Positions 1 to 10,442 of a DNA stretch of 64,000 nt are shown one piece after another. The notes beneath the pieces are model-generated. The model was not told the DNA's origin, ran no database searches, and worked only from the letters and a program-made list of their open reading frames with translations. The first letter of the stretch is position 1, and each line of letters opens with the position of its first letter. The DNA is from Alphaproteobacteria bacterium. GTDB lineage: Bacteria; Pseudomonadota; Alphaproteobacteria; Thalassobaculales; Thalassobaculaceae. Made by a program: the position numbers and the translations under genes. The stretch is taken from positions 88,869 through 152,868 of the forward strand of contig JAJEAR010000027.1 in the NCBI GenBank assembly GCA_022822665.1, written 5' to 3'.

Positions 1-1
1 T

Positions 2-1088
2 CGGGATGGCGAGATCGTGGTGGTCGAGGGCTACATGGACGTGATCGCGCTGGCTCGCGGCGGCATGCCCAACGCAGTCGCTCCGCTTGGGACCGCGCTT
101 ACCGAGGACCAGATCGTTGAATTGTGGCGGCTTGCGCCGGAGCCGGTGTTGTGCCTCGACGGCGATGCCGCCGGGAGGCGGGCCGCCGGCCACGCGGCGA
201 CCAGGGTGCTGCCGCTGCTCAAGCCCGGCCATTCGCTGCGTTTCGTGACCTTGCCCGAGGGACGGGACCCGGACGACCTGCTTCGCGAGGCGGGCCCCGA
301 GGCGGTGCGCCAGCTGCTGTCGGGCTCACAGGGCCTCTCGGACTTCCTGTGGGAATTCGAGCAGCAGGCCCGGCCGATCGATACGCCGGAACGCTACGCC
401 GACTTCGTCGACCGGCTGCGCGCCCGGGTGCGCCAGATCGCCGATGCGACGGTGCAGCAGGCCTATCGCGACAGTTTCGAGGGCCGGCTTGCCGAGCGAA
501 GGGGCGAGCGCCGCGGCCCGCGTGCGGGCAGGGGCTGGCAGGCCTGGCAACCGTCCCCGCCTGGCAGCGAGGCCGCCCGCGCGCGGCTGTCCCCGGCCTT
601 TGCCGAGAAACAGCAGCAGCGCGCCGTGCTCGCGGCGATCGCTGTCCATCCCGGCCTGCTCGACGAGTTCGGCGAGGCCCTCGGGCGCACCGGTTTCCGT
701 GATTCCGACCTCGACAGTCTGCGTCGGGCCATCCTCGAGGCCTATCACGACATGCCGGGTCTTGAAACTGCAACACTCGATCTCCATTTGTCGGGTTTGG
801 GCTTCGGTGAGGGGTGTGGCGGGCTCCTGCAGCCGGCGACACTGCGGCATGCATCCTTCGCTCGTCCGGGCGAGACGATCGAACGCGCACGCACGGGCGT
901 GCGTGAACTGCTTGCACGCCTGCACCGTCACCAGCTCGAGGTCGAACTTGCTGAAGCAAAGCGGGCGTTTGCCGAGGACAACAGCGAAGGCGCCTGGGAG
1001 CGCGTCAACGGACTGCGCGAACTGTTGCAATCGGTAAACGCCGGGTCGGGGTCCCTTGAGGACGTTCCGGAGCGGGAGGATAAGGATC

Positions 1089-1117
<29 letters not shown>
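2..1117 (+). CDS. dnaG: DNA primase DnaG, C-terminal part (5' end outside window)
   Basis: The reading frame is open from base 2, so the gene starts upstream of the window. It begins inside the TOPRIM catalytic domain: the [10 protein letters not shown] stretch and the metal-binding LCLDGDAAG motif are the usual primase signature. The remaining 290 or so residues include an Arg/Gly/Pro-rich linker and a helical C-terminal part matching the DnaB-helicase-interacting domain in position and length. DnaG makes RNA primers for replication. The frame overlaps the start of rpoD by a few codons, the usual dnaG-rpoD arrangement, so the two are probably co-transcribed. The zinc-binding N-terminal domain cannot be seen. 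Confidence 0.95.
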
Positions 1118-3050
<1,933 letters not shown>

Positions 3051-3693
3051 CGTTCTGAGAGACCTCGCCAGGCCCGTGCTCTCGCTTGAGCAGCGCCGGT
3101 CGGTCCGGGCATGTCGTGTTGGTTGCGGGGCTGCACGCTGTTTCGCCCGAGTGCTGGACGTCGTTCAATGTCGCCGTTGCTGAAGACGATCCAAGCTTTT
3201 CCGCGGAGGTGAACCGCGGCAGAACCGATGGTCCTGCCCGACGGTGCGTTCGATGACCCGCAGAGAGGCTGTTCGGCGGGAACCTGCCCGGTTGCAGGCC
3301 GATGGCGTCATCTTGCTGGGCTGTGACCACCTGTGGTGCGTCGTGCGCCGATCCCTCACCCCGGTCCCTCCGTTCGTGTCCGAACAGGAGATATCCCTGG
3401 CGCCGAGCCTTCAGGTCCATTGATTTTCGCACGAGCGACCATCACGACCAGGCTGGCAACTGCACGGGACGACGGGGCTGACGCCATCGGCCGGGTGGTG
3501 GAATCCTGCCGCAAACAGGGTGCATCGACCGCGTCCGCGGCGGCGTTCGGGACGGTCGAGACGGGTCAACGATGACGGGGCGGCCCCTGGCGGCTCGGCG
3601 AGCCGTTACCCGAAATCGAGATGATGGGTTCCCTGGTTTGCCGCGGCGGCCGGTCGTGACGGCAGCGGCCAATTTGCGTGTTGTCGATGTGGC
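3051..3693. other. Gene-free interval between rpoD and the convergent MFS gene
   Basis: About 640 bases with no reading frame that resembles a protein family on either strand, no tRNA-like stretch and no clear hairpin with a T-run. The GC content is like the neighbours. Short minus-strand frames exist near 3165-3430 but their composition is that of shadow frames. It may hold a decayed gene that I cannot identify. Confidence 0.5.
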
Positions 3694-5238
3694 CTACCCT
3701 GCCGTCGCCGCCGTTGGCTTGCGCACGAACAGAAGGAGCGGGATGCAGACGAAGGCAGTGGCGGCAAAGAAGTAGAAGGCGTTGACGTAGCCGATCATCT
3801 GCGCCTGGCGGGTGATCTCCTGGACGAGCGCCGCCATCCCGGTTCCGCCCTCCAGGCTCCACGGTCCTTCCGATGCGGCCCGGTCGAGAGCGGCGTTGAA
3901 CGGGTTCGCGAAGTTGGAGAGTTCCGAATAGCTCATCCTGGAGGTGTGAATGACCAGCGCCACCGACAACGAGATGTGGATGGACGAGCCGACATTTCGC
4001 ATGAGGTGGAAGAGTGCCGTGCCTTCCGTCATGTCCCTGGACTCCAGCGTCCAGAAGGTCGCGATGGAGAGAGGCACCCAGATCAGCCCGACGCCGAACC
4101 CCTGCAGCATGGAAGTCCAGGCGACGCCGAACGTGGTGAGGTTGATGTCGAACTGCGCCATCGCCAGGCCCGAAGCCCCCTGGATGACAAAGCCCGCGAG
4201 CAGCAGCAGGCGCGGGTCGAAGCGCTGGCCGTAGAACATGATGAAAATAAAGCCGCAGAGCGAGCCGAGGCCGCGCATCCCCAGCAGGTAGCCGATGACA
4301 CCATCGGGATAACCGCGCAGGCCCTGCAACAGCGACGGGAACAGCACCATGGGCGTGAAATTGAGCAGGCCGAAAACGAAGGTCAGCGACAGCCCGATGG
4401 CGAAGTTGCGGTTGGTGAGGATGCGGGGCTTCAGGAAGGGGCGGTCGGTCGTGAAGATGTGGACGACGAACACGTAGAAGGCGAGACAGGCGACGAAAGC
4501 CTCGAGGATGATTTCATGGTGGCTGAACCAGCCGAGCCGCTCGCCCCGATCGAGCATGAGCTGCAGCGCGGCGATGGCGAGCGAGAGCGCGATGAACCCG
4601 GTCCAGTCGAGGGTCGTCGGGTGGCGCCGCACCCGACGGCGCACGAAGGCCGCCGCACAGAGGAACGCCACCACGCCCACTGGCACCAGCAGGAAGAAGA
4701 TCCACCGCCAGTTGTAGAGCTCGGTGATGTAGCCACCAAGTGTCGGCGCGATGATCGGTCCGATGGTCACGCCGATGCCCCAGATCGCAAGCGCGGTCCC
4801 GTGGCGTTCGCGCGGGAAGATCGTCATCACGATGGCCTGACTGACGGGCACCAGGGGCGCGCCGGCGAGCCCCTGCAGGATGCGGAAGAAGACCATCTGC
4901 TCGAGGCTCTGGGCGAGGCCGCAACCGGCGGAGACCACCGTGAAGAACGCAATGCCCCAGACCATGATATTGCGCCGCCCGACCTTCTCCGCGAGCCATC
5001 CGGTAGCCGGCGTCATGACGGCCGTGGCGATGATGTTGAAGGTGACGACCCAGGCGATCTCGTCCTGCGTTGCGCCAAAGGTGCCCTGCATCTTCGGAAG
5101 CGCCACGTTGGCAATCGTCACGGTCATCGCGTAGAGCGCGGTGGCAAGCGTGACCGTCAACAGCGTCAGCCAGCGCTGCAGCTCGGTATATTCGGGCTGA
5201 GCGGCGGCGGGCGCGACGGGGGTGGTGGTGTCGGACAT
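3694..5238 (-). CDS. DHA2-family (EmrB/QacA-type) MFS multidrug efflux transporter
   Basis: 514 residues from the ATG at 5238; the frame continues 14 codons upstream, but those residues are not conserved-looking. The protein has about 14 hydrophobic segments, as in the DHA2 (14-TM) subgroup. The first helix is followed by TIANVALPKMQGTFGA and the loop GWLAEKVGRRNIMVWG, the motif-A region of EmrB-type exporters. RILQGLAGAPLVPVSQAI is the antiporter motif-C-like segment. It probably exports hydrophobic compounds using the proton gradient, often with an EmrA-type adaptor, but no adaptor or outer-membrane factor gene is adjacent. It is convergent with rpoD and stands alone. Confidence 0.9.
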   Translation of the reverse strand: MSDTTTPVAPAAAQPEYTELQRWLTLLTVTLATALYAMTVTIANVALPKMQGTFGATQDEIAWVVTFNIIATAVMTPATGWLAEKVGRRNIMVWGIAFFTVVSAGCGLAQSLEQMVFFRILQGLAGAPLVPVSQAIVMTIFPRERHGTALAIWGIGVTIGPIIAPTLGGYITELYNWRWIFFLLVPVGVVAFLCAAAFVRRRVRRHPTTLDWTGFIALSLAIAALQLMLDRGERLGWFSHHEIILEAFVACLAFYVFVVHIFTTDRPFLKPRILTNRNFAIGLSLTFVFGLLNFTPMVLFPSLLQGLRGYPDGVIGYLLGMRGLGSLCGFIFIMFYGQRFDPRLLLLAGFVIQGASGLAMAQFDINLTTFGVAWTSMLQGFGVGLIWVPLSIATFWTLESRDMTEGTALFHLMRNVGSSIHISLSVALVIHTSRMSYSELSNFANPFNAALDRAASEGPWSLEGGTGMAALVQEITRQAQMIGYVNAFYFFAATAFVCIPLLLFVRKPTAATAG

Positions 5239-5578
5239 GAGCTCAGGCGGCTTATACGCGTTCGGCCCGGCGCGTGCCATGCTGGCCGGAAAGACGCGTG
5301 CATGACCACGAGATACTCACCCCGCCGCCGGCGTCGCGGTCGCGAGGATGTGCATCCGCACAGCGAAGTCCATGAGGACGGCGACGCAGCGTCCGGGCCT
5401 CGACTGTCCGTTACAGGCGATCCGGGCCGGACATCGTCTGCTCGCCCGCAGACAGCGCGAGAGCCGGCCGGCGTTTCGGGCAGGAGCTGATGCAGGATCC
5501 GACGGTACAGCCTTCGGTGGCCCGGCATCGAACCCGTTTCGGACCGCGGCCTTCGCCCGTCCGGCCGGGAGCAGTGCG
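5239..5578. other. Intergenic region upstream of the MFS gene
   Basis: About 340 bases containing the upstream region of the minus-strand MFS gene. I see no convincing promoter, repeat or coding frame. The region runs directly into the DUF433 remnant. Confidence 0.4.
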
Positions 5579-5800
5579 GTGACCGATACGCTGGTCGAAC
5601 GCGACCCGGACACCCTTGGCGGGCCTCCGTGTTCGCGGGAACGCGGATTCCGGTGCGCATCCAGATGGAGCATCTCGAGGCAGGAGACCGTCTCGACAAT
5701 TTCCTGACGGACAGTTCCGTCGTGTCCCGGTGCCTGACGGTGGCGCGGCTGCAACGCGCAACGAGGATCTTGCGTTGGGTGGCCGATGATGCCGCTGTTT
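5579..5800 (+). pseudogene. DUF433-type antitoxin remnant, frameshifted
   Basis: From the GTG at 5579 one frame reads MTDTLVERDPDTLGGPP. The following bases, one frame over, read VFAGTRIPVRIQMEHLEAGD and RLDNFLTDSSVVSR, until a TGA at 5798-5800. Joined, the two pieces match the DUF433 pattern (a GG-P-hydrophobic-x-GTRIPV core, then an LEAGD-LD-FL-D segment and a VSR helix). DUF433 proteins are DNA-binding antitoxins usually paired with a DUF5615 PIN-like toxin. Here the gene is broken by a frameshift near 5629-5632, its C-terminus is not recognisable, and an IS-like remnant follows instead of the toxin. Identification is by motif recall, so moderately sure. Confidence 0.6.
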
Positions 5801-6300
5801 GACGACCCCGTCCCGTGGCGCCCGCGGGATTTTCGCCGGGTGCGGGGAAAGAAGCACACGGTGGCCTGCGTGCTCACCGTACACGTCCTCGCCGAACTCC
5901 CCGACATGAAGGGCTACGTCGCTGCCGCACAGTTCGTGCGGTCGCTGTCCCGGGACGAGTTGCAGGCAGTCGGCGTATGGGTGAACCCGAGGACGGGGCT
6001 GCACGAGCCGGTCTCGGAGTCGACCATCCGCCGGCTCGTCCAGTCGATCGACCCCTTGGTGCTCGAGGAGGTGGTTGCCCGCTACTCCCGGCCCGGCTTC
6101 CCTGCGCCCGGGCGACTTCCGCCGCCGGCACGCGCATTCGCGGCGCCAACCGCAATGAACAGAACCAAGACGAGGCCATGGCCCTCGTCGACCATGCCTC
6201 CGGCGCACCCCTTTTCCTGTTCGACTTCAACGATGACGGCGGCGAGCACGGGTGATCCTGGCGACCTGCGATGTCGCGGCCCCGCTTACGCTCTCACCCA
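5786..6300 (+). pseudogene. Decayed ISAs1/IS4-like transposase, N-terminal and part of central domain
   Basis: The frame from 5786 reads MMPLFDDPVPWRPRDFRRV and then a RGKKHTVACVLTVHVLAEL segment, a GYVAAAQFVRSLS helix and PRTGLHEPVSESTIRRLVQ. This order fits the DDE_Tnp_1-associated N-terminal domain of ISAs1-family transposases. After about 6110 the similarity moves to another frame (RGANRNEQNQDEAMALVDHASG), which resembles the start of the catalytic domain, so at least one frameshift is present. No terminal inverted repeats were found and the catalytic triad is missing. It is a dead remnant lying directly after the DUF433 remnant. Confidence 0.5.
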
Positions 6301-6516
6301 GCACGCTGCAGGGACATCGGGTTCAGGGCTCAGCACCACGCTGACTCCGGGTCGGGAGGATTCGGTATGCGTGGGTTGACCTGCTGGACCAGGAAACTGC
6401 GATGCGCCGGGCCGGGACGCCTGACGGCAGACCCGCATCCCCGAAAGAAACGGGCCTGAATTTCGATCCGGTCCAGATGCGCCATGTATCCGGGCGCTTC
6501 TCTACCGGTTCACCTT

Positions 6517-7494
6517 TCAGGTATCCAGCCCGCGATGCTCCTGAACATGTCGGGTTTTCCACGCGAGCATCGGCATGGCCTCGATTCGGACACCGATCTC
6601 CGGCGCAATGTCCAGCAGATCGGCGTCGATTTCGCCACGATCGAGCACACCGTCGAGAAACGCCCGCTCGTTGACCGTCAGATCGAACAGGAAGGTGAAT
6701 CTCTCGCGACAAAGCGCAACGGTCTCCTCGATCCACGCGTCGACTTCTCCCCTGGCGGCAAGTCGGTCGCGGGGCAGACAGATTGCGAGCTTCTGGCGAA
6801 ATTCGCGCGGGTCGCCTTCGATGGAGTTGATCGACCTGGTACGCCAGTCGCGTCGCCCGCTGGCTCCCATGGCCAGCACGGCAGCCTTGATCCGGTCCCA
6901 GTCGAGTCCGTCGATGGAGAGGATACGCCGCGCGTCAAAGAGGTCGCGGGCAGCATGCCTGTCGATGAGCGCCACAAGCTTGCCGGCAACGATTTCGTGG
7001 AGATCGAGGACCAGAACGTCTTTCGCCCGCATGCCGCCCAGAAGAAGGGACTCCATGCGCGCCATGCCGAACAATGGTTGGCGCGCCATGTAGTTGATGT
7101 CGATCTCCAACGTGGCGTTGCCGCCGAGTGCCGAGGCGTATCGGGCCAGCCACTTGCCACCGGCATGCTCGTCAGGCCTGTGGCGAATACTGTATCCTTG
7201 GGACGTAAGGAGACGGTTGAGCGCTGTGTCGACATCCGGACGTTCGGCTTCCATCGCGGCCCGGTCCAGCGCACCGACATAGTTGAGATCGATATCCACC
7301 GAGAGCCGGTCGAGACCGAGGTGGAAGAGATTGAGCGCCGTTCCGCCCTTCAGCGCCAGACGATCCGCCAGAATCCGATCCAGCGCGATCTCCTGCAACA
7401 GGTCCAGGAGTCGCAGCACCTTCTCCAGCGTGCCGGGCTGGTGACCGGACTCGTTCGCAAGATGCTGCAGGGTCCGGACAGACGGAGCCGCCAT
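6517..7494 (-). CDS. abiEii: AbiEii/AbiGii-family nucleotidyltransferase toxin
   Basis: 325 residues. The DNA-polymerase-beta-like nucleotidyltransferase signature is intact: LKGGTALN at residues 49-56 and LSVDIDLNY with the catalytic Ser-x-Asp-x-Asp at 65-69. Further helical segments (IVAGKLVALIDRHAARDLFD) are typical of the family. AbiEii toxins act as NTP-dependent nucleotidyltransferases in type IV toxin-antitoxin and abortive-infection systems. The start codon directly follows the stop codon of the AbiEi gene (TAG then ATG, no gap), so the pair is translationally coupled, antitoxin first. The length matches the family and there are no frame breaks, so it is probably functional. Confidence 0.93.
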   Translation of the reverse strand: MAAPSVRTLQHLANESGHQPGTLEKVLRLLDLLQEIALDRILADRLALKGGTALNLFHLGLDRLSVDIDLNYVGALDRAAMEAERPDVDTALNRLLTSQGYSIRHRPDEHAGGKWLARYASALGGNATLEIDINYMARQPLFGMARMESLLLGGMRAKDVLVLDLHEIVAGKLVALIDRHAARDLFDARRILSIDGLDWDRIKAAVLAMGASGRRDWRTRSINSIEGDPREFRQKLAICLPRDRLAARGEVDAWIEETVALCRERFTFLFDLTVNERAFLDGVLDRGEIDADLLDIAPEIGVRIEAMPMLAWKTRHVQEHRGLDT

Positions 7495-8289
7495 CTACAG
7501 CCCCTCGAAGCGGCGTTCGAGGATGTCGACGGGGAGAATGACGTTCCAGCCCCGGGCTGTCTTGCCCTCACCTGGTCTGGCGCCAAGGGCATATCGGGGC
7601 TGACCCGGCATGAGCGTGCGAAGATCCTCGAGCGCAGCATCCGGAACGCCCAACCGCTTCTGCTCGCGCTCCAGCCAGAAACCCAGAGAGCCGGCGGCGG
7701 TAGCCTTGCCGAGCGAACGCACGTATCGGACCAGCGCCGCGGCGTCGACCCGCACCACCAGATCCAGTGAGTTGAAGAGTTCCTCCGCGCCCCCGGCCAG
7801 ATCGTAGCGGTCGAACAGGTCGGCAATCGTCCGCTCGATCGTCGTTACCCTGACCTCCTGCCCCAATCGGTCGACCGCCATCACGCCATCCGGGGGGGTG
7901 AAGCCACGGGGAGGGCTGACGAACCGGCAGGCCAATCCGGACGCCTCGAACATGCCGGGCTCTCCCTGCGCAATGACCTGCACGTCATGCCCCTCCGTGT
8001 AGGCGTAGCCTTGCAGCTCAAGGGCCGAGTGATAGGCGATCGTGCCGCCATAGCGCAGACGGGAGGCGGCCAGGAAGCGGTCGACCGACCATGTCTCAGC
8101 GTCGGCGTGCCTGGGTACCGAGGCGAAGACGCCACGAGCGATGCGCCGAATGTTGCCGGCCTGGAGATGCTGGGTGAGCATCGCCGTGACGACCTTGTCC
8201 TGATGCTGGCGGCCTACGGCTGCCGCATACTCGGCCCGGCGAAAAACCGGGTTGGCACTGAAGAAGGGCGCGGAGAGGAGCCGGGGCAT
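7495..8289 (-). CDS. abiEi: AbiEi-family antitoxin / transcriptional repressor
   Basis: 264 residues from the ATG at 8289 (MPRLLSAPFF). The N-terminal part is a winged-helix region (VTAMLTQHLQAGNIRRIARG), followed by the AbiEi C-terminal domain with VTTIERTIADLFDRYDLAGG, diagnostic of this antitoxin group. A TTG start at 8322 would add 11 residues, but it lies at or before the predicted transcription start (about 8319), which favours 8289. AbiEi represses its own operon and counteracts AbiEii. It is the first gene of a two-gene operon. No strong ribosome-binding site is seen and the leader would be only about 30 bases. Confidence 0.92.
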   Translation of the reverse strand: MPRLLSAPFFSANPVFRRAEYAAAVGRQHQDKVVTAMLTQHLQAGNIRRIARGVFASVPRHADAETWSVDRFLAASRLRYGGTIAYHSALELQGYAYTEGHDVQVIAQGEPGMFEASGLACRFVSPPRGFTPPDGVMAVDRLGQEVRVTTIERTIADLFDRYDLAGGAEELFNSLDLVVRVDAAALVRYVRSLGKATAAGSLGFWLEREQKRLGVPDAALEDLRTLMPGQPRYALGARPGEGKTARGWNVILPVDILERRFEGL

Positions 8290-8325
8290 GACGGTTCGGG
8301 AAATTTTGACTGATTCGATCAAAAC

Positions 8326-8354
8326 AATATAATAAGTATAGCTTTAAATGTCAA
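8326..8354 (-). promoter_or_regulatory. Sigma-70 promoter of the abiE operon
   Basis: On the minus strand a perfect -35 hexamer TTGACA (8354-8349) is followed by exactly 17 bases and a -10 box TATATT (8331-8326). The stretch is strikingly AT-rich compared with its surroundings. The predicted start of transcription near 8319 lies about 30 bases ahead of the ATG at 8289. AbiEi proteins bind inverted repeats in their own promoter, but no clear repeat was recognised here. Confidence 0.8.
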
Positions 8355-8506
8355 TTATGAAGTCAGGCGCATCGACCATGTTCTCGCCTGGGCGGGTTCC
8401 ATCCGTTCCTGCTCTGGTTGCGACCGGCAGCGGCTTCATGCGTCCAGAGATGGTCGTAGCGAACGACCAGGCCCGGCTTCGGATCGGGAGCGCCACCGTT
8501 TCGTCG

Positions 8507-8761
8507 TTACGTCAGCAGATCGTCGAGTGATTTGCGTTCCACATCCATTTCGGCGCGCTCCACCGCATCGACCACAACATCGGCAGCGTCTTGCGTGCGA
8601 TGGCGGCGCGGTGCCGAAGCCCGAAGCCAGTCATACTGCTCCGCAGAAATGAGGACGAACTCTCGGTGCCCATGCCGGGTTATCTCCACCGGCTCGCTCC
8701 GCGCTTCGTGCTGGAATCGACCGAACCTGCGCTGGAATTCGAGGGCTGTCACCGTGGGCAT
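8507..8761 (-). CDS. Phd/YefM-type antitoxin, apparently without its toxin
   Basis: 84 residues from the ATG at 8761, which has a GGAGAG site upstream; the frame is open further upstream but those residues do not fit. MPTVTALEFQRRFG, then PVEITRHGHREFVLIS and AEQYDWL, are the standard Phd/YefM DNA-binding fold sequence, followed by an acidic C-terminal tail (VERAEMDVERKSLDDLLT) that would bind a toxin. Toxins normally lie directly downstream, but the next 200 bases on this strand contain only the AbiE promoter region. It is either an orphan antitoxin or the survivor of a lost pair. Confidence 0.85.
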   Translation of the reverse strand: MPTVTALEFQRRFGRFQHEARSEPVEITRHGHREFVLISAEQYDWLRASAPRRHRTQDAADVVVDAVERAEMDVERKSLDDLLT

Positions 8762-8804
8762 GGCGGACTCTCCGAGTCTCCCGGGAAACGAGCATCGGCC
8801 GCAA

Positions 8805-8814
8805 TATACGTATA
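8805..8814. promoter_or_regulatory. Palindrome TATACGTATA upstream of the Phd antitoxin
   Basis: A perfect 10-base palindrome 44 bases upstream of the antitoxin start, embedded in an AT-rich patch that could include a -10 box (TATATT or TATACG on the minus strand). Short palindromes overlapping the promoter are typical Phd-type operators. No matching -35 box is clear. Confidence 0.4.
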
Positions 8815-8910
8815 ATCCGTAGAGATGAGAGGGGCAGGTGAGGGAGTGATTCATGGTATTGGCACGCCGAAGCCGGAAATCGCCCTGATCCGCATTGGAG
8901 GAGTCCTGCC

Positions 8911-9500
8911 ATGACCAGTCGAGGAAATACCCTCAAGACCATGGGCGCGGCGTCGCTCGCTGCGGTCGCCGGTCCCGGCCGCGGAACGGCCGGCAGCGCC
9001 ACCGAAGTTACGACAACGCTCCCCGGAGGCGAATCCGTGTCCGGCTATCTCGCCATGCCGAAACCTTGCCTGCCGGCGCGGTCTTGCTGATACACGAAGC
9101 TCGCGGCCTCGACCGCTGGATCAGGACAGTCACCCGGCAAATGGTGGAAGAAGGTTTCATAGTTTTGGCTGCCGATCTTTACGACGGCGAAGTTGCATAT
9201 GATGCCGATGAGGCCCGGCGACTTTGGAGAGCGGCTAAATCGAGGTGCGCGCGCGACCCTGGCGCAGTGGATCGACTGGCTGCGAGATCGGCCCGACTGC
9301 AACGGCGGGGTTGGCACGGTCGGCTGGTGTTACGGCGGCGGTTGGCGGACCCTGAATGTACCCATGGCGACTCCGGTCGCCGCCACGGGGGTCTGCTACG
9401 GTCGTCGCGACACATCACTGCGCCAGGTGATACGTCTGGCCGGGCCGGTCACGGCGAACACGACAGGGCCCGGTCCGGAAGGGTCGCCGAGGGGTCACCA
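8911..9500 (+). pseudogene. Dienelactone-hydrolase family pseudogene (two frameshifts)
   Basis: The gene begins at the ATG at 8911, after GGAGGAGTCC, with a short hydrophobic N-terminus that may be a weak export signal, and runs to about GYLAMPK. It then continues in a second frame (AGAVLLIHEARGLDRWI, QMVEEGFIVLAADLYDGEV) and returns to the first frame from about 9200 (TLAQWIDWLRDRPDC, VGTVGWCYGGGW). GWCYGGGW contains the nucleophile cysteine of the family. Similarity fades around 9400-9480. With two frame changes it cannot make a full protein. Intact relatives are alpha/beta hydrolases that open lactones and related esters. Confidence 0.75.
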
Positions 9501-9545
9501 ACTCCAGTCGGGCCACGCCCTCCCTCCGTTGGTGACCCCTCGGCG
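9485..9545. repeat. Perfect 18-bp inverted repeat with 25-base spacer
   Basis: Arms at 9485-9502 and 9528-9545 are exact reverse complements (CGCCGAGGGGTCACCAAC). The spacer is GC-rich and there is no T-run after the second arm, so a classical terminator is not clear-cut. It lies between the broken hydrolase and tauE. Confidence 0.85.
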
Positions 9546-9713
9546 TGGACTACCCGAAAACCAGTACCCGCTGTACCTACTCAATGCGCGGTCTCGTAAA
9601 TCTGGGTGTCGCCTTACCTCGCAAAAGTAGGTGTCGCTTGACAGGGTATGACAGAACCGGCCCGGACCTTGCACGGACGCTATTCCCGAACGGCCTCTGA
9701 GACGCGCTGAGCG

Positions 9714-10442
9714 ATGGAATTCCTGTTTCCCCAATTGTTCGCTGCTCTTGGCGTTGCGGCTGCGGCCGGGCTGATGCGGGGCTATACGGGCGTGGGGTCC
9801 GGCATGCTGATGGCGCCGGTCTTTGCCATCCTGTTCGGCCCGGTGCAGACGGTCGCGATCATCATCCTCATGGATATCGTCGTCACCGGCCAGCTGCTTC
9901 CCGGTGTGCGGCGCGAGATCGACTGGAAGGTCATCGCCCCGATGGGAGCGGCTGCTGCCCTGCTGATGCCGGCGGGAAGCTGGCTGCTCGTGACGCTCGA
10001 TCCCGACCTCATCACGCGGGGGATCGCGCTGGTCGTGGTGGCGTTCTCGGTCGTGCTGATGGCGGGCTGGCGTTACGAAGGCGGGAAGAAGCTCTGGGCG
10101 ACCATCAGTGTCGGGGGGCTGTCGGGGGTGCTTATGGCGTCAACGAGCATGGGAAATCCACCGGTAATGGCCTACCTGCTGTCCAGCCGGGATTCAGTGG
10201 CGACCAACCGTGCGAACTTCACCGGCTATTTCGCGGTCACGCTGGTCGCGCTGATCGCCATGATGGCGGTGGCTGGACTGATCGACGGCAATGCGGTCGC
10301 AACGGCGGCGATACTGCTGCCCGTGTTCATGACCGGGGCCTGGGCCGGCTCCCGCCTCTTCCGCCAGTCGAGCGAAACGCTCTACCGCCGCGTCGCCCTC
10401 GGCCTCCTGTTCTGCGTCGGCATGTACGGCCTGCTTCGCTAA
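9714..10442 (+). CDS. TauE/SafE-family (sulfite exporter-like) membrane protein
   Basis: 242 residues made of about eight hydrophobic helices. The N-terminal repeat carries GLMRGYTGVGSGMLMAPVF, and the second half has GVLMASTSMGNPPVMAY followed by a NFTGYFAVTL segment, the two internal repeats expected in TauE/SafE (DUF81) proteins. Members export sulfite, sulfoacetate or other small organic anions across the inner membrane, but the substrate cannot be inferred here. It stands alone, with pseudogenes on both sides. Its stop codon overlaps by two bases with the 3' end of the minus-strand transposase remnant. Confidence 0.9.
   Translation: MEFLFPQLFAALGVAAAAGLMRGYTGVGSGMLMAPVFAILFGPVQTVAIIILMDIVVTGQLLPGVRREIDWKVIAPMGAAAALLMPAGSWLLVTLDPDLITRGIALVVVAFSVVLMAGWRYEGGKKLWATISVGGLSGVLMASTSMGNPPVMAYLLSSRDSVATNRANFTGYFAVTLVALIAMMAVAGLIDGNAVATAAILLPVFMTGAWAGSRLFRQSSETLYRRVALGLLFCVGMYGLLR

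Noticed and set aside
3946..5490. 514-residue plus-strand frame opposite the MFS gene
   Set aside because: Strongly charged (Glu/Arg/His-rich), typical complement of a membrane-protein gene, no family resemblance.
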